Source of the DNA: Holothuria scabra
Taxonomy: Eukaryota > Echinodermata > Holothuroidea > Aspidochirotida > Holothuriidae
Assembly (NCBI GenBank): GCA_037179385.1
Contig: CM074179.1
Coordinates: 9,909,972-9,973,971 of the forward strand
Reading direction: 5' to 3'
DNA: 64,000 bases
Both the position numbers and the translations under genes were made by a program. The stretch's first letter is position 1; the number at the start of each line of letters is the position of its first letter. Below the pieces are notes generated by a model. That model was not told where the DNA came from and made no database searches. It saw only the letters and a list, made by a program, of their open reading frames with translations. Positions 39,458 to 48,500 of this stretch are shown here, piece after piece.

Positions 39458-39460
<3 letters not shown>
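36856..39460 (-). mobile_element. PLE copy C (family 1), near full length, frameshifted
   Basis: Minus-strand pieces in order. 39427-38820: N-terminal region with NRDIIIKPADKGGAVVV and FYLLPKIHKANNPSRPIVS, broken at a G/C homopolymer (38806-38818). 38820-38530: EYVDSVLSPLV, DVSSLYTSIPH. 38539-37946: QVKGVAMGTEMGPSVAC, YKRYIDDIVG (catalytic YIDD, about 38353-38372), FLDLKLSINN. 37952-37350: thumb, CNTCPVVGKHD, and GIY-YIG with NVVYILAFGRC and LYVGETKRRLADRV (about 37590-37490). The reading frame breaks three or four times, so the copy is dead, but all domains of an endonuclease-bearing PLE are present. One GIY-YIG zinc-type cysteine is F (LAFGRC versus LACGRC in B). The 3' UTR 37300-36856 ends at (TA)n; the 5' end is also next to (TA)n. 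Confidence 0.85.
36937..36972 (-). ncRNA. Decayed hammerhead motif (PLE C)
   Basis: Same layout as motif 3, with stem I ccac/gtgg and stem II gggt/accc kept. The core reads CTGATGG (A9 to G) and the stem III tetranucleotide acgt has become aagt. Predicted inactive. It confirms that motif 3 is an inherited part of family 1. Confidence 0.7.

Positions 39461-39461
<1 letters not shown>

Positions 39462-39523
<62 letters not shown>
39462..39523. repeat. (TA)n microsatellite
   Basis: About 31 TA units between the 5' end of PLE C and the 3' tail of PLE D. Confidence 0.95.
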
Positions 39524-39525
<2 letters not shown>

Positions 39526-39594
39526 ATAACTGTAATAAAGGCAAATAGTAGGTGCCTGGTTGACATTGCAAAGTAGAGAGATATAATATAATAT

Positions 39595-39632
39595 TGGAAA
39601 TTTTCAATCCCACCTGGGATCTTCTTCAGCCA
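39595..39632 (-). ncRNA. Hammerhead ribozyme motif 4 (PLE D, 3' copy)
   Basis: On the minus strand: stem I tgg/cca (short), core CTGAAGA (39629-39623, N7 = A), one extra A, stem II gatccc/gggatt, GAA (39605-39603), self-complementary aatt, then T17. All invariant core bases are present. Stem I is only about 3 bp before a mismatch. Confidence 0.6.
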
Positions 39633-40077
39633 GCAATGATAAACGAAGTGAAATACCTGAAACTAAAACGAAATACAAACGGTAAAGGGTAAGTCAAGCT
39701 ACAGATGCTTATGAAAAGTGTAATGGTTCAGCGGTCCTAAGTCCCTATTAAGCCCATTTATGTGCGTCTTAAATCTTAGGATTAACTTAATCTCGGATAT
39801 TTTTCTTTGTGAATGTGTCTTAAAATTTGAGGCTAGCAAGAGGCATTTGAGATTAAGAAGGGAGTGATTTGGGAGGTTGAAGTGTTCTGCCACTGGAAAG
39901 CCCTTGCTATTGTCACGTATGGACTTCTTATGGTTATTAAAACGTAGTCTAAAATTCGTTCCATTTTCTCCTATGTACATGCCATTGTCACAGCTGTTGC
40001 AGAACAGGAGATAAACTACATTCTTAGAGTCGCAATTGAAGTTGGGGGGATGAAAAGAGGACAAAAAATTAGGTGAG

Positions 40078-41511
40078 CTAAACGAAACGCCTGTTACAAT
40101 GTGTTTGCAAATTTGACAACGGTGTTTTTTTACACGGAGTATTACCTGTGGTTGGATCTGGTCTGTGGCTGAGCTGGGACGAGGTAAGTAACCTACGGAG
40201 ATTGGGAGGTTGGCGTAAGGCCAGTAAGGGTGGCTGTCTAAAAATCTTGGGTAGCTGGGGGTCTGCTTTAAGGGACATGAAATTCCCTTTAATGGATTTA
40301 GTCAAGGAGGAAATTTGGGGTGGTGAAGGGGAAGTGAAGGGGGTGCGGTTGATCACCGTTTTGGTTTTATATTTGAGAAGATCGGCTCTATTAAATTTGC
40401 TGGCTTTTCGGATACCCTCCTTAATAATATGGATGGGGTAACCATTAGTCAGAAAATGCGTGACAAGTTTAGAAAGTTCAACATTGAGATTATTGAGATT
40501 ATCGGGGTCTGAGCATATCCGTTTAAGTCTAAGACATTGGGAGTAAACAATAGATCTCTTTAGAGAAATAGGGTGGGCACTGTTGAAGTTGAGATACTGA
40601 TGATTGTCCGTTGGCTTATAATAAACGCTTGTAGATAAAAAAGAAGACGGGTCAAGTTTGACCAAAACGTCAAGGAAGGGGATACTGGCATTCGAGACTT
40701 CAAACGTAAATTTGATGCTACCATGGAATGAATTGGCGTGTAATTTAAAGGCTGCTAATGAGGCTTCACCGTGTGGCCATAGGAAGAAAATATCGTCGAT
40801 ATATCTGTGATAGTGTAGAGGTTTGGGGTCAAAGGACTCTATCATGTCCTCTTCCAGCTTACCCATAAAAATATTGGCATAACTGGGTGCCATTTTGGTA
40901 CCCATAGCCGTACCTTTAGTCTGTAGGTAGAATTTGGTATTGAAAGAAAAGTAGTTGTTGTTAAGTATGAAATCGACAATATGGCCGGTGTCGGTAACCG
41001 TCGTTTGATCAAAAGAATGGTTTAACATAAAATCTTTAATTGCGGAAATTCCTTCTCCATGCGGAATGTTAGAGTATAATGAAGAAACGTCCATGGTAAC
41101 TAACAAAGTGTCATTAGGTACTTGACCTATGGCATCGATTATTCTAAGGAAGTGGGTGGTATCTTTAATATAACTGGGGATCGTGTGCAGCAATGGGTTT
41201 AAAAGGGAGTCTACATACCCAGACATGCCTTCAGAGAGGGTGCCAATACCTGTTATAATTGGCCTACCAGGGGGGAACACTTTGTGGGTTTTGGCTAATC
41301 GGATGATATCTTCTCTAGAGGGAGTCCTAGAGAGAGGGTTGGGGTCTACATTGGCTAAAAGGGATGGTAATTTATGAAGTTTAGGGAGGGTGTAAAAAGT
41401 TCCTATTTGGGGGTGGGCAGGAACAAGACTTTTAATAGTGGGGGCTATATTGGTAGATAACTTGTTTAGTAAAGCAGTAACCAGAGAGGACAAAGACGGA
41501 ACAGCTGACAC
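40078..41511 (-). CDS. PLE D reverse transcriptase open frame
   Basis: A 477-aa frame covering the Penelope reverse transcriptase: TFYTLPKLHKLP (fingers), VTMDVSSLYSNIPH (first catalytic Asp region), KGTAMGTKMAPSYANIFMG (motif B), HRYIDDIFFLW (motif C, two catalytic Asp), IPFLDVLVKLD, YYKPTDNHQYL, then the linker. It would continue into the GIY-YIG domain but slips in an A7 run near 40125. Function is target-primed reverse transcription of the element's RNA. Start and end are set by disruptions, so this is not a functional protein boundary. Confidence 0.8.
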   Translation of the reverse strand: MSAVPSLSSLVTALLNKLSTNIAPTIKSLVPAHPQIGTFYTLPKLHKLPSLLANVDPNPLSRTPSREDIIRLAKTHKVFPPGRPIITGIGTLSEGMSGYVDSLLNPLLHTIPSYIKDTTHFLRIIDAIGQVPNDTLLVTMDVSSLYSNIPHGEGISAIKDFMLNHSFDQTTVTDTGHIVDFILNNNYFSFNTKFYLQTKGTAMGTKMAPSYANIFMGKLEEDMIESFDPKPLHYHRYIDDIFFLWPHGEASLAAFKLHANSFHGSIKFTFEVSNASIPFLDVLVKLDPSSFLSTSVYYKPTDNHQYLNFNSAHPISLKRSIVYSQCLRLKRICSDPDNLNNLNVELSKLVTHFLTNGYPIHIIKEGIRKASKFNRADLLKYKTKTVINRTPFTSPSPPQISSLTKSIKGNFMSLKADPQLPKIFRQPPLLALRQPPNLRRLLTSSQLSHRPDPTTGNTPCKKTPLSNLQTHCNRRFV

Positions 41512-42010
41512 TTCCTTATAAAATTAATGTCTTTTAGTTGATTCTCCGCCCCTTAGTCGTTGTCTTAGTCGTTGGTGTTGAGTACGGTCACTAGGCCTCC
41601 TTTGTCCGCCAGGCGAATAATGATGTCAGTATTCTGCCTTAGGGTATTGATGGCCTTTTGCTCACACCGGTTAAGATTATTATAAGAGGAGGGGTCATCT
41701 CTGCATCCCTTCAGGAAAGAATCCAAGCTTCTCCGAGCAGTGTTGACAAAACTGTCGATGTAAATATTTCGACTCTCAGGAGGGGTCCAAGTGGAAGTCT
41801 ATTTAGAGCGTGAGTATGGTGTGTTGTCCCTGTTGGGGAAAGTTCTGGTATCTTCTTTACTAAAGTATTCTTTAAGGCGAACACGCCGTTCGAAATCCTT
41901 AAGGCCGAAGCAAACTTTCATCGGATCTAATGGGCGCGAGGGATAGAAAGTTAACCCTTTCTCTACAAGAGAAACTTCTAGGGGAGAGAGTTCATGGTCC
42001 CATAGGTTTG

Positions 42011-42616
42011 CTAAACTCGAGTTGGGAGTTGATTTAGGGACTGGCGTGAAGGAAAATTGCTATAAAGGGCCGATTGGTTCTGGTGATTATTGTTATTTAG
42101 CTGGCGGTCATTAGAGATCAAAGAATCAAGTTTCTTTACCTTCTTGTCCAAATTGTTCGAAAGGTCTTGTTTGTAGATACGGTCCAAAGCATTTAGCACC
42201 ACGTTGCCGTCTACGGTATTGGGGAGATTTTCCATAAGGTAAGTTTTGTTGGACAGTAATCGCTGGTTCAAAGTGGCTTGATTGGAGTATGCCGATTTAA
42301 TAGCATAGTTCCTTAAAAGGGACGACGCCTTGTCGCAAATACGTTGGGCGATAATTCTGGACTGAGTTCCCCTTCCACTGAAAGGATTACGAACCTTGAG
42401 GCCCTTTGGTACAATGTCAAGTTGTTTGCACTGTGACAAAAATATGATGTCCGATCTCGTTTTAGAAAGTTTTCTCAGTATAACCTCGTCATGTCGTCTA
42501 GCGCGGCGAGGTACGCCGTCAATGCGTGGTCCAAACATAGTAAATAAGTGAGAGTCCGCGTGTACTTTGATATAAAGAACTGTAATAAAGGCAAATATTA
42601 GGTGCCTGGTTGACAT
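42011..42616 (-). CDS. PLE D N-terminal open frame with hydrophobic leader
   Basis: A 201-aa frame begins 29 nt downstream of hammerhead motif 5. Residues 1-20 (RHLIFAFITVLYIKVHA core) look like a signal peptide or membrane anchor with a plausible cleavage after VHA. A basic, lysine/arginine-rich stretch follows (PRRARRHDEVILRKLSKTRSD), then asparagine/glutamine-rich sequence (QLNNNNHQNQS). This is the region upstream of the PLE reverse-transcriptase fingers. If the true start were the later methionine before FGPRIDGV, the leader would be non-coding. Belongs to the mobile element, not to the host. Confidence 0.5.
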   Translation of the reverse strand: MSTRHLIFAFITVLYIKVHADSHLFTMFGPRIDGVPRRARRHDEVILRKLSKTRSDIIFLSQCKQLDIVPKGLKVRNPFSGRGTQSRIIAQRICDKASSLLRNYAIKSAYSNQATLNQRLLSNKTYLMENLPNTVDGNVVLNALDRIYKQDLSNNLDKKVKKLDSLISNDRQLNNNNHQNQSALYSNFPSRQSLNQLPTRV

Positions 42617-42644
42617 TGCAAAGTAGAGAGATATAATATAATAT

Positions 42645-42682
42645 TGGAAATTTTCAATCCCACCTGGGATCTTCTTCGGCCA
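42645..42682 (-). ncRNA. Hammerhead motif 5 (PLE D, 5' copy), U4 mutated
   Basis: Same sequence as motif 4, offset by 3050 bp, but the core reads CCGAAGA (U4 to C). It probably does not cleave. Its position just upstream of the ORF shows that the motif belongs to the repeated end (pLTR) of the element. Confidence 0.6.
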
Positions 42683-43011
42683 GTAATGATATACGAAGTG
42701 AAATACTTGAAACTAAAACGAAATAGAAACGGTAAAGGGTAAGACAAGCTACAGATGCTTATGAAAAGTGTAATGGTTCAGCGGTCCTAAGTCCCTATTA
42801 AGCCCATTTATGTGCGTCTTAAATCTTAGGATAAACTTAATATCGGATATTTTTCTTTGTGAATGTGTCTTAAACTTTGAGGCTAGCAAGAGGCATTTGA
42901 GATTAAGGGGAGTGATTTGGGAGGTTGAAGTGTTCTGCCACTGGAAAGCCCTTGCTATTGTCACGTATGGACTTCTTATGGTTATTAAAACGTAGTCTGA
43001 AATGCGTTCCA

Positions 43012-43263
43012 GTTTAGCTCACCTAATTTTTTGTCCTCTTTTCATCCCCCCAACTTAAACTGCGACTCTAAGAATGTAGTTTATCTTCTGTTCTGCAACA
43101 GCTGTGACAACGGCATGTACATAGGAGAAACTGGAACGCATTTCAGACTTGAAAATTTCCAATATTGTATTATATCTCTGTACTTTGCAATGTCAACCAG
43201 GCACCTACTATTTGCCTTTATTACAGTTCTTTATATCAAAGTACACGCGGACTCTCACTTATT

Positions 43264-43266
<3 letters not shown>
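43012..43266 (+). mobile_element. Inverted partial copy of PLE D, tail facing (TA)n
   Basis: At 43012-43015 (gttt) the sequence switches strand: the + strand now reads SSFHPPNLNCDSKNVVYLL, then CDNGMYIGETGTHFRL of the GIY-YIG domain. It then jumps at about 43151 into the 3' half of the hammerhead (tgaaaatttccaatattg) and on through the ORF leader MSTRHLLFAFITVLYIK to (TA)n. Strand switching at a 4-nt shared word suggests template jumping during insertion. Confidence 0.75.
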
Positions 43267-43327
<61 letters not shown>

Positions 43328-43338
43328 TTATATATATA
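43267..43338. repeat. (TA)n microsatellite
   Basis: TA tract with one gtat and one tttat interruption, between the inverted PLE D piece and the second 352-bp unit. Confidence 0.95.
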
Positions 43339-43686
43339 CCTAATTGTGGAATAAGGGGAAATTTTTGGGCAAAATATTAACGTCAGGGGGAAATTACCGT
43401 TAGGGGGAAAATCTACGTTCCCCTTTACGTTTTCACACACTGTTTTAATGGGAATACGTTAGTGTATAGTAAAATACATATGGGGGTACGTAATATACCT
43501 AATTACTTCAATGTTGACCAAATTACGAACGCCTATCTGTTAACACGTACAACTTATGGACTATTGAATTTGCGTACATGTATATGTTTTTCCTTATAGG
43601 TGAAATATACAGTTATGTATTTTATTGTTTTTCATTTCGCCTAAACGTATCAAGATATACAAATTTCCCCTAATGTTCAATCCAGT

Positions 43687-43690
<4 letters not shown>
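43339..43690 (+). mobile_element. (TA)n-bounded non-coding unit, copy 2 (352 bp)
   Basis: Nearly identical to 19866-20220, same orientation, (TA)n on both sides. No coding capacity. Confidence 0.75.
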
Positions 43691-43772
<82 letters not shown>

Positions 43773-43789
43773 TATATCTATATCATATA
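43691..43789. repeat. (TA)n microsatellite
   Basis: TA tract ending in gatatatctatatcatata, next to the inverted tail of PLE E. Confidence 0.95.
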
Positions 43790-43825
43790 TTTAGCTTTCA
43801 GGACCACCGGCCCCTTCCTCAGAAA
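43790..43825 (-). ncRNA. Hammerhead motif 7 (PLE E, left inverted tail)
   Basis: Core CTGAGGA (43822-43816), one extra A, stem II ggggcc/ggtcct with ggt loop, GAA (43799-43797), self-complementary agct, A17 at 43792. Stem I is weak (two A-U pairs at the junction), so activity is doubtful. Confidence 0.5.
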
Positions 43826-44732
43826 CGTGTTTAGACAACTAAAAGGCAAAACGAAAGACAGACACTATAAAAACACGGCATACTGTTAAAACGATCTGAA
43901 ATTTTACATAAAAATATGTCTCTTCTCATTGTTCTTCACTAATGAAGCGTGTTATTCCTCACCCCTGTTGTTGGCTTCCGTCAAAGTCTCCAAAAAATTA
44001 TTAATTCTGGCTAAACTTAAAACTCCTCCCAATTAGGGGACCCCTGCACTTTTGTAATAGAACAAGACCAAACCCTGTCAGTTGTGCGGTCTGTATTTTA
44101 TGACAATTTTATTGTCAGTACTTCTTCTGGTAGAAAGTTCAAGTGCAGAATTTTTAATACTTCTTGTGATGCTAAAATTGGTTATTTATTGTATCTTTCA
44201 AACTTGTAATTATCAGTATGTGGGTCAAACTAATAACTTTAAGAATCCCGTATGAATGCTCATAAGTCAGATCTTTCAAAATGTGTTAAGGGTGGTTCTG
44301 ATTTTAAATATTGCACAGAGCTTTACAAGCATCTCAAGGCACATTCACCTACCAAGTTCTATTTTCAGATTTTAGATGTAGTGCATTCTTCTCGCACTGG
44401 ATAGGGATAATCTTTTGGATAAAAAGGAGAGGAGTGGATTTGGAATTTGGATTGTGTTCTACTCAAAAGGGTCTCAACATAAATGACGGTTTTACCCAAC
44501 TGTCAAGCCAAAAAACGACGTGCTCGTAAACTGTAACCGCCTCTTTATCCCCTTTTATGTCTCCTGCTTCTACTTAGCTTTTATCTCCCTTTGTTAGGGT
44601 CCTAGTTTTTTACATTTTATCTTGTGACATGGGTTGGGTCTGTTTTTAAATTTCTAGTAAGTGCTTTTTGCCTTTCATCCGTTTTATCAGATGTCCTGTC
44701 TTTATCGTTTTGCCTTTTAGTTGTCTAAACAC

Positions 44733-44769
44733 GTTTCTGAGGAAGGGGCCGGTGGTTTGAAAGCTAAAT
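44733..44769 (+). ncRNA. Hammerhead motif 6 (PLE E, right tail)
   Basis: Core CTGAGGA (44737-44743), extra A, stem II ggggcc with a shortened partner (ggttt, G.U-rich), GAA (44759-44761), agct, A17 at 44766. Stem I is weak as in motif 7, and stem II has decayed relative to it. Confidence 0.45.
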
Positions 44770-44844
44770 ATATGCTCTTGTTTTACCAGTTTTTACTATT
44801 TGTTTATGTTTCTTTTACTTTCGGTGTGGTGCTTTTCCATTTGG

Positions 44845-44846
<2 letters not shown>

Positions 44847-44932
<86 letters not shown>
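44847..44932. repeat. (TA)n microsatellite
   Basis: About 43 TA units between the tail of PLE E and the inverted tail of PLE F. Confidence 0.95.
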
Positions 44933-44937
<5 letters not shown>

Positions 44938-45521
44938 CTGAAGACAAAGATCGTGTCAAATCTTCTGAGGCAACAAGATATTAAAAACGGTAAAGAGTTC
45001 AAAACTTAAAAGTTTTAAAACGGCAAAGCTCAGATGTTAAAAACGCACTACGTTTCGGGGAGATACACTCCCCTTGCTCACGTGCTAAAAAATAACAGTA
45101 ATGGAAAAAGTACTAGCTATTAGGCAATGCTCTATTGAGGCTTACATCTTTTACGTTAAGACCTATGGGGGAAAGAGTATTCAACCGGTAAATCCATTTC
45201 AATTCAACCCCTCCCTAGTTTTCTTATTATTGTTACGTAGCTTTTCGATACCTATTAATGCGAAATTTTTACACACCTTAAAATGCTTACCAATGGGAGT
45301 TTGACCTTTTCTAAACTCCTGTCGGTGACCCCTATGTCTACTTCTAAGCTCTAATCCCGTTTCACCCACATAATGCTTATGGCAATCCAAACAATTAATC
45401 AAGTAGATTACGCCTTTGGTAGTACAGGTTAAATCCCCCCTCACCTGGAAATTCTGGCCTGTATTAAAACTTTGAACGACAGAAGTTTCACGTAAGACAC
45501 TACAAGTGACACACCTTTTAA
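44933..45521 (-). mobile_element. PLE F inverted partial copy: GIY-YIG and tail
   Basis: On the minus strand the sequence runs from CVTCSVLRETSVVQSF (about 45515-45470) through an intact GIY-YIG frame (45444-45199): GVIYLINCLDCHKHYVGETG, then SRHRGHRQEF and PIGKHFKV. It then runs through the 3' UTR, hammerhead motif 9 and the tail aagactgaa-type end to (TA)n at 44932. This domain is better preserved than in the main F copy, where the equivalent region is frameshifted. Confidence 0.8.
45045..45085 (-). ncRNA. Hammerhead motif 9 (PLE F inverted copy), G3/C8 core
   Basis: On the minus strand: stem I gcac (45085-45082) pairs with gtgc (45048-45045). The core reads GTGAGCA (45081-45075): G3, U4, G5, A6, N7=G, C8, A9. 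Then one extra A, stem II ggggag/ctcccc, GAA, self-complementary acgt, A17. Relative to the consensus CUGANGA only positions 3 and 8 differ, and they differ in a pairing-preserving way. Confidence 0.7.
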
Positions 45522-48500
45522 GGTCAAACTCCCATATCTCCCATATCTTTGTCTTCAGTATTTTATTAAAATTTCAGATCGTTTCAACAGTATGCCGTGT
45601 GTTTTGTGCATGTTTCTTGTTATCGTTTATATTTTACCTATTGGAAGCAGCACCAGTATCAGTTTTGATCCACCGGAATCCTGTTTGTCACAAAATCTCG
45701 GCAACATGGTAAATTGGAAAGGCAAGCTCTATAAAACAGTAGATAAATTATTACTAGCTCAATCACATGTTTCCTTTTTAAGAACATGTTCGAGGAACAA
45801 CATCATTCCATCAGGCTTCTCTTTTAAGAATAAACACGTTTTCCATAGACAAGACCGGTTTTCGGAGTCGTGGGACCGCCACATTCGTAATACTTCGTTT
45901 CATCTTATGAAGGAGACTATTGCTTTTTATAAGCAAAGAATTACTGATTTGAGAAAGGAAATTGTGAACATTTGGAGGAAACTTAAACTACTTTTCTCAC
46001 CAGATGACGTAAGTAACCTAACTCTGCTTATTAAACGCCATAAATTTAGAGTTAGAACTCAACTATCGACTAAGAAACAACACAAACTTAAGAGACTTTC
46101 GGAACTTCTTCAAGTAACCTTGTCGTACAAACATAAAGGAAGGAGGAAAAGACGTAGGGTTATCGAAACCATTAATTGTAACATCCCAAGTAACACGAGC
46201 AAGGTTTTCAATGTCTCGGACAGACTTTTGGCCCCAGAAGAAGAGTCTCTCCTCAGCAAAGTTATTAAATTTTGCCCAACTCCTTTAAGGCTAGACACCC
46301 TGCAGTTGCAAAGTGACCTAGAAGCCTTTAAACGTAGATTACGTCTTTTTGAGTACTTTAATTCTTCAGACGAAAACAGTGAGTCTTCATTTTCAGAAAT
46401 TCATCGCTTTAGGAACAAAAGTAATTGGTCGCCGCCTGAAGGAAGAGATCGCTTCTTGGATTTTTTTTGGAAGCCGTCCAAAATGATGTGGACAGTTATA
46501 CACCCCTAAGTTTGTTCATGGCAATCTTTCCAAGACTGAAAGGCAGGCCCTGGCCTCACTCTCTAGAGACAGTAACATTATCATTAAACCAGAAGATAAA
46601 GGACCGGCTTTTGTAGTGCAAAATAAAACCTTGTATGTAGAGAGTTCTTTAAGTGACCTTAGTAACCAGAAATTTTACAAGGAAAATGATGCCGACAAGA
46701 CACCAGAAGTTGTCAGTCAAGTTCGTTTGTTAGTCAACAAAATGCTTCATGAAGGGGATATAGATGAAAAACTGCCGAATACCTAATTACTAAGGAGTGT
46801 AAAACTTCAAGGTATTATACATTGCCTAAAACTCACAAGGAACCAGACATCTCTGGTCACCTTAAAATTCGTCCTGTTATTTCCGGTTGTGGATCACCCA
46901 TTGAGAGACTGTCAGAATTTTTGGACTTTTTCATTAACCCAGAGGTTCAAAAACTGGACTCATTTATCAAGGACTCTAAGGATATGGTTAAATTAATAGA
47001 AGGAATAAACGAGAAAGGACCTTTGCCACTATCAACGGGTATGTTTACAATAGATGTCAAAGCCATGTACCCCAGTATGCCTCAGCATTTAGGTATAAAA
47101 GGAGTTAGAAAGGCCTTGGATTCTCGCCAAATTATAAAACCCTCTACTGATAATTTGATTGATTGTTTAAAGCTTTGTCTCACAGAGAACCATTTTGAAT
47201 TTAATGGAAACTTTTTACCCAGGTACATGGTACCTCTATAGGTCCTAAAATGGCCCGGGTACGCCTGTTTAGGTATGGGCATTGTTGAAGAAGAATTATG
47301 GCAAAAGTGTTCTCTTTCGCCCACTGTGTGGTCTCGTTACATTGACGATATCTGGGGTCTCTGGCCCCATGGACCAGATCTTTTCAAAGAGTTTATGAAA
47401 ACTCTTAATAATCTTTACCCTGGTGAGCTTGAGTTTACTTCGTGTTTTAGTTTTGATTCCCTCCCTTTCCTTGATCTGCATATTTTTCGCAATTCTGAGG
47501 GTTATCTCAATATACTGACCTTTTTGTTAAACCTACGTTCAAAAATCTTTATCTCAGATATAATTCTTATCACAGCAAACATGTTCTTGATAATATTGCT
47601 TACGGTCAGGCTCTCCGTATCCGTACTATCTGTTCTACAGAAGAATCGGCCCAAAAAACCTTAATACCCTTAAATGTAATCTGATTGAAAGAGGGTATCC
47701 CACGAGTATTCTTACAGAGAAGGTGAATAAAGCCTGTACTGTTCCGAGAAGGACGCTTCTCAACCGTAACCGTTCCATTTGTGCTAGGAGGAGTTTTAAT
47801 GCCCCCCTGGTTGTTACCCGTAACTCAAGGTTACCTCCCCTAAACAATATTATTAAGAAGCATTTTCATATTCTTAAATCGTCCCCCACCTTTAATCAAA
47901 GTTTTTCTAACCCGCCCCCAGTAGTGTACAGACAACCTCCTAATTTAAAATCTTTACTGGTAAGAGCTAAAATACGTCATAATGCAGAGAATAGAGGTTG
48001 TTTCAAGACACACGATAAAAGGTGTGTCACCTGTAGTGTCTTACGTGAAACTTCTGTCGTTCAAAGTTTTAATACAGGTCAGAATTTCCAGGTGGGGGGG
48101 GGGGATTTAACCTGTACTACCAAAGGCTTAATCTACTTGATTAATTGTTTGGATTGCCATAAGCAGTATGTGGGTAAAACGGGATTAGAGCTTAGAAGTA
48201 GACATAGGGTCACCGACAGGAGTTTAGAAAAGGTCAAACTCCCATTGGTAAGCATTTTAAGGTGTGTAAAAATTTCGAATTAATAGGTATCGAAAAGCTA
48301 CGTAACAATAATAAAAAACTAGGGAGGAGGTTGAATTGAAATGGATTTACCGGTTGAATACTCTTGCCCCTATAGGTCTTAACGTAAAAGATGTAAGCCT
48401 CAATAGAGCATTGCCTAATAGCTAGTATTTTTCCATTACTGTTATTTCTTAGCACGTGAGCAAGGGGAGTGTATCTCCCCGAAACGTAGTGCGTTTTTAA

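Larger units (their letters stand above)
39524..43015 (-). mobile_element. PLE copy D (family 2), almost complete with repeated ends
   Basis: Minus-strand order from 43015: partial GIY-YIG and 3' UTR (42964-42700), hammerhead motif 5, then ORF start at 42616 (MSTRHLIFAFITVLYIKVHA, basic region), the SPLEVSLVEKGLTFYPSRP block at about 41975, NTDIIIRLADKGG at about 41625, the main reverse-transcriptase frame 41511-40078 (FYTLPKLHKLP, TKGTAMGTKMAPSYAN, HRYIDDIFFLW at about 40790-40822), a one-base slip in an A7 run near 40125, GIY-YIG NVVYLLFCNSC and MYIGENGTNFRLRF (about 40030-39960), 3' UTR and hammerhead motif 4. The end segment 39524-40060 repeats the start segment 42570-43010, like the pseudo-LTRs of PLEs. 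Few disruptions: a relatively young copy. Confidence 0.85.
43790..44846 (+). mobile_element. PLE fragment E (family 4) with inverted tail at its left end
   Basis: The + strand at about 44100-44340 encodes a decayed GIY-YIG domain: RKFKCRIFNTSCDAKIGYLLYL, then (out of frame or after stops) YQYVGQTNN and MNAHKSDLSKC, and KHLKAHSPTKFYFQ. No reverse transcriptase is present. The 3' UTR ends with hammerhead motif 6 and an 80-nt tail reaching (TA)n at 44847. The left end (43790-43860) is the same tail in inverse orientation with motif 7. So both ends present the tail outward to (TA)n. Confidence 0.75.
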
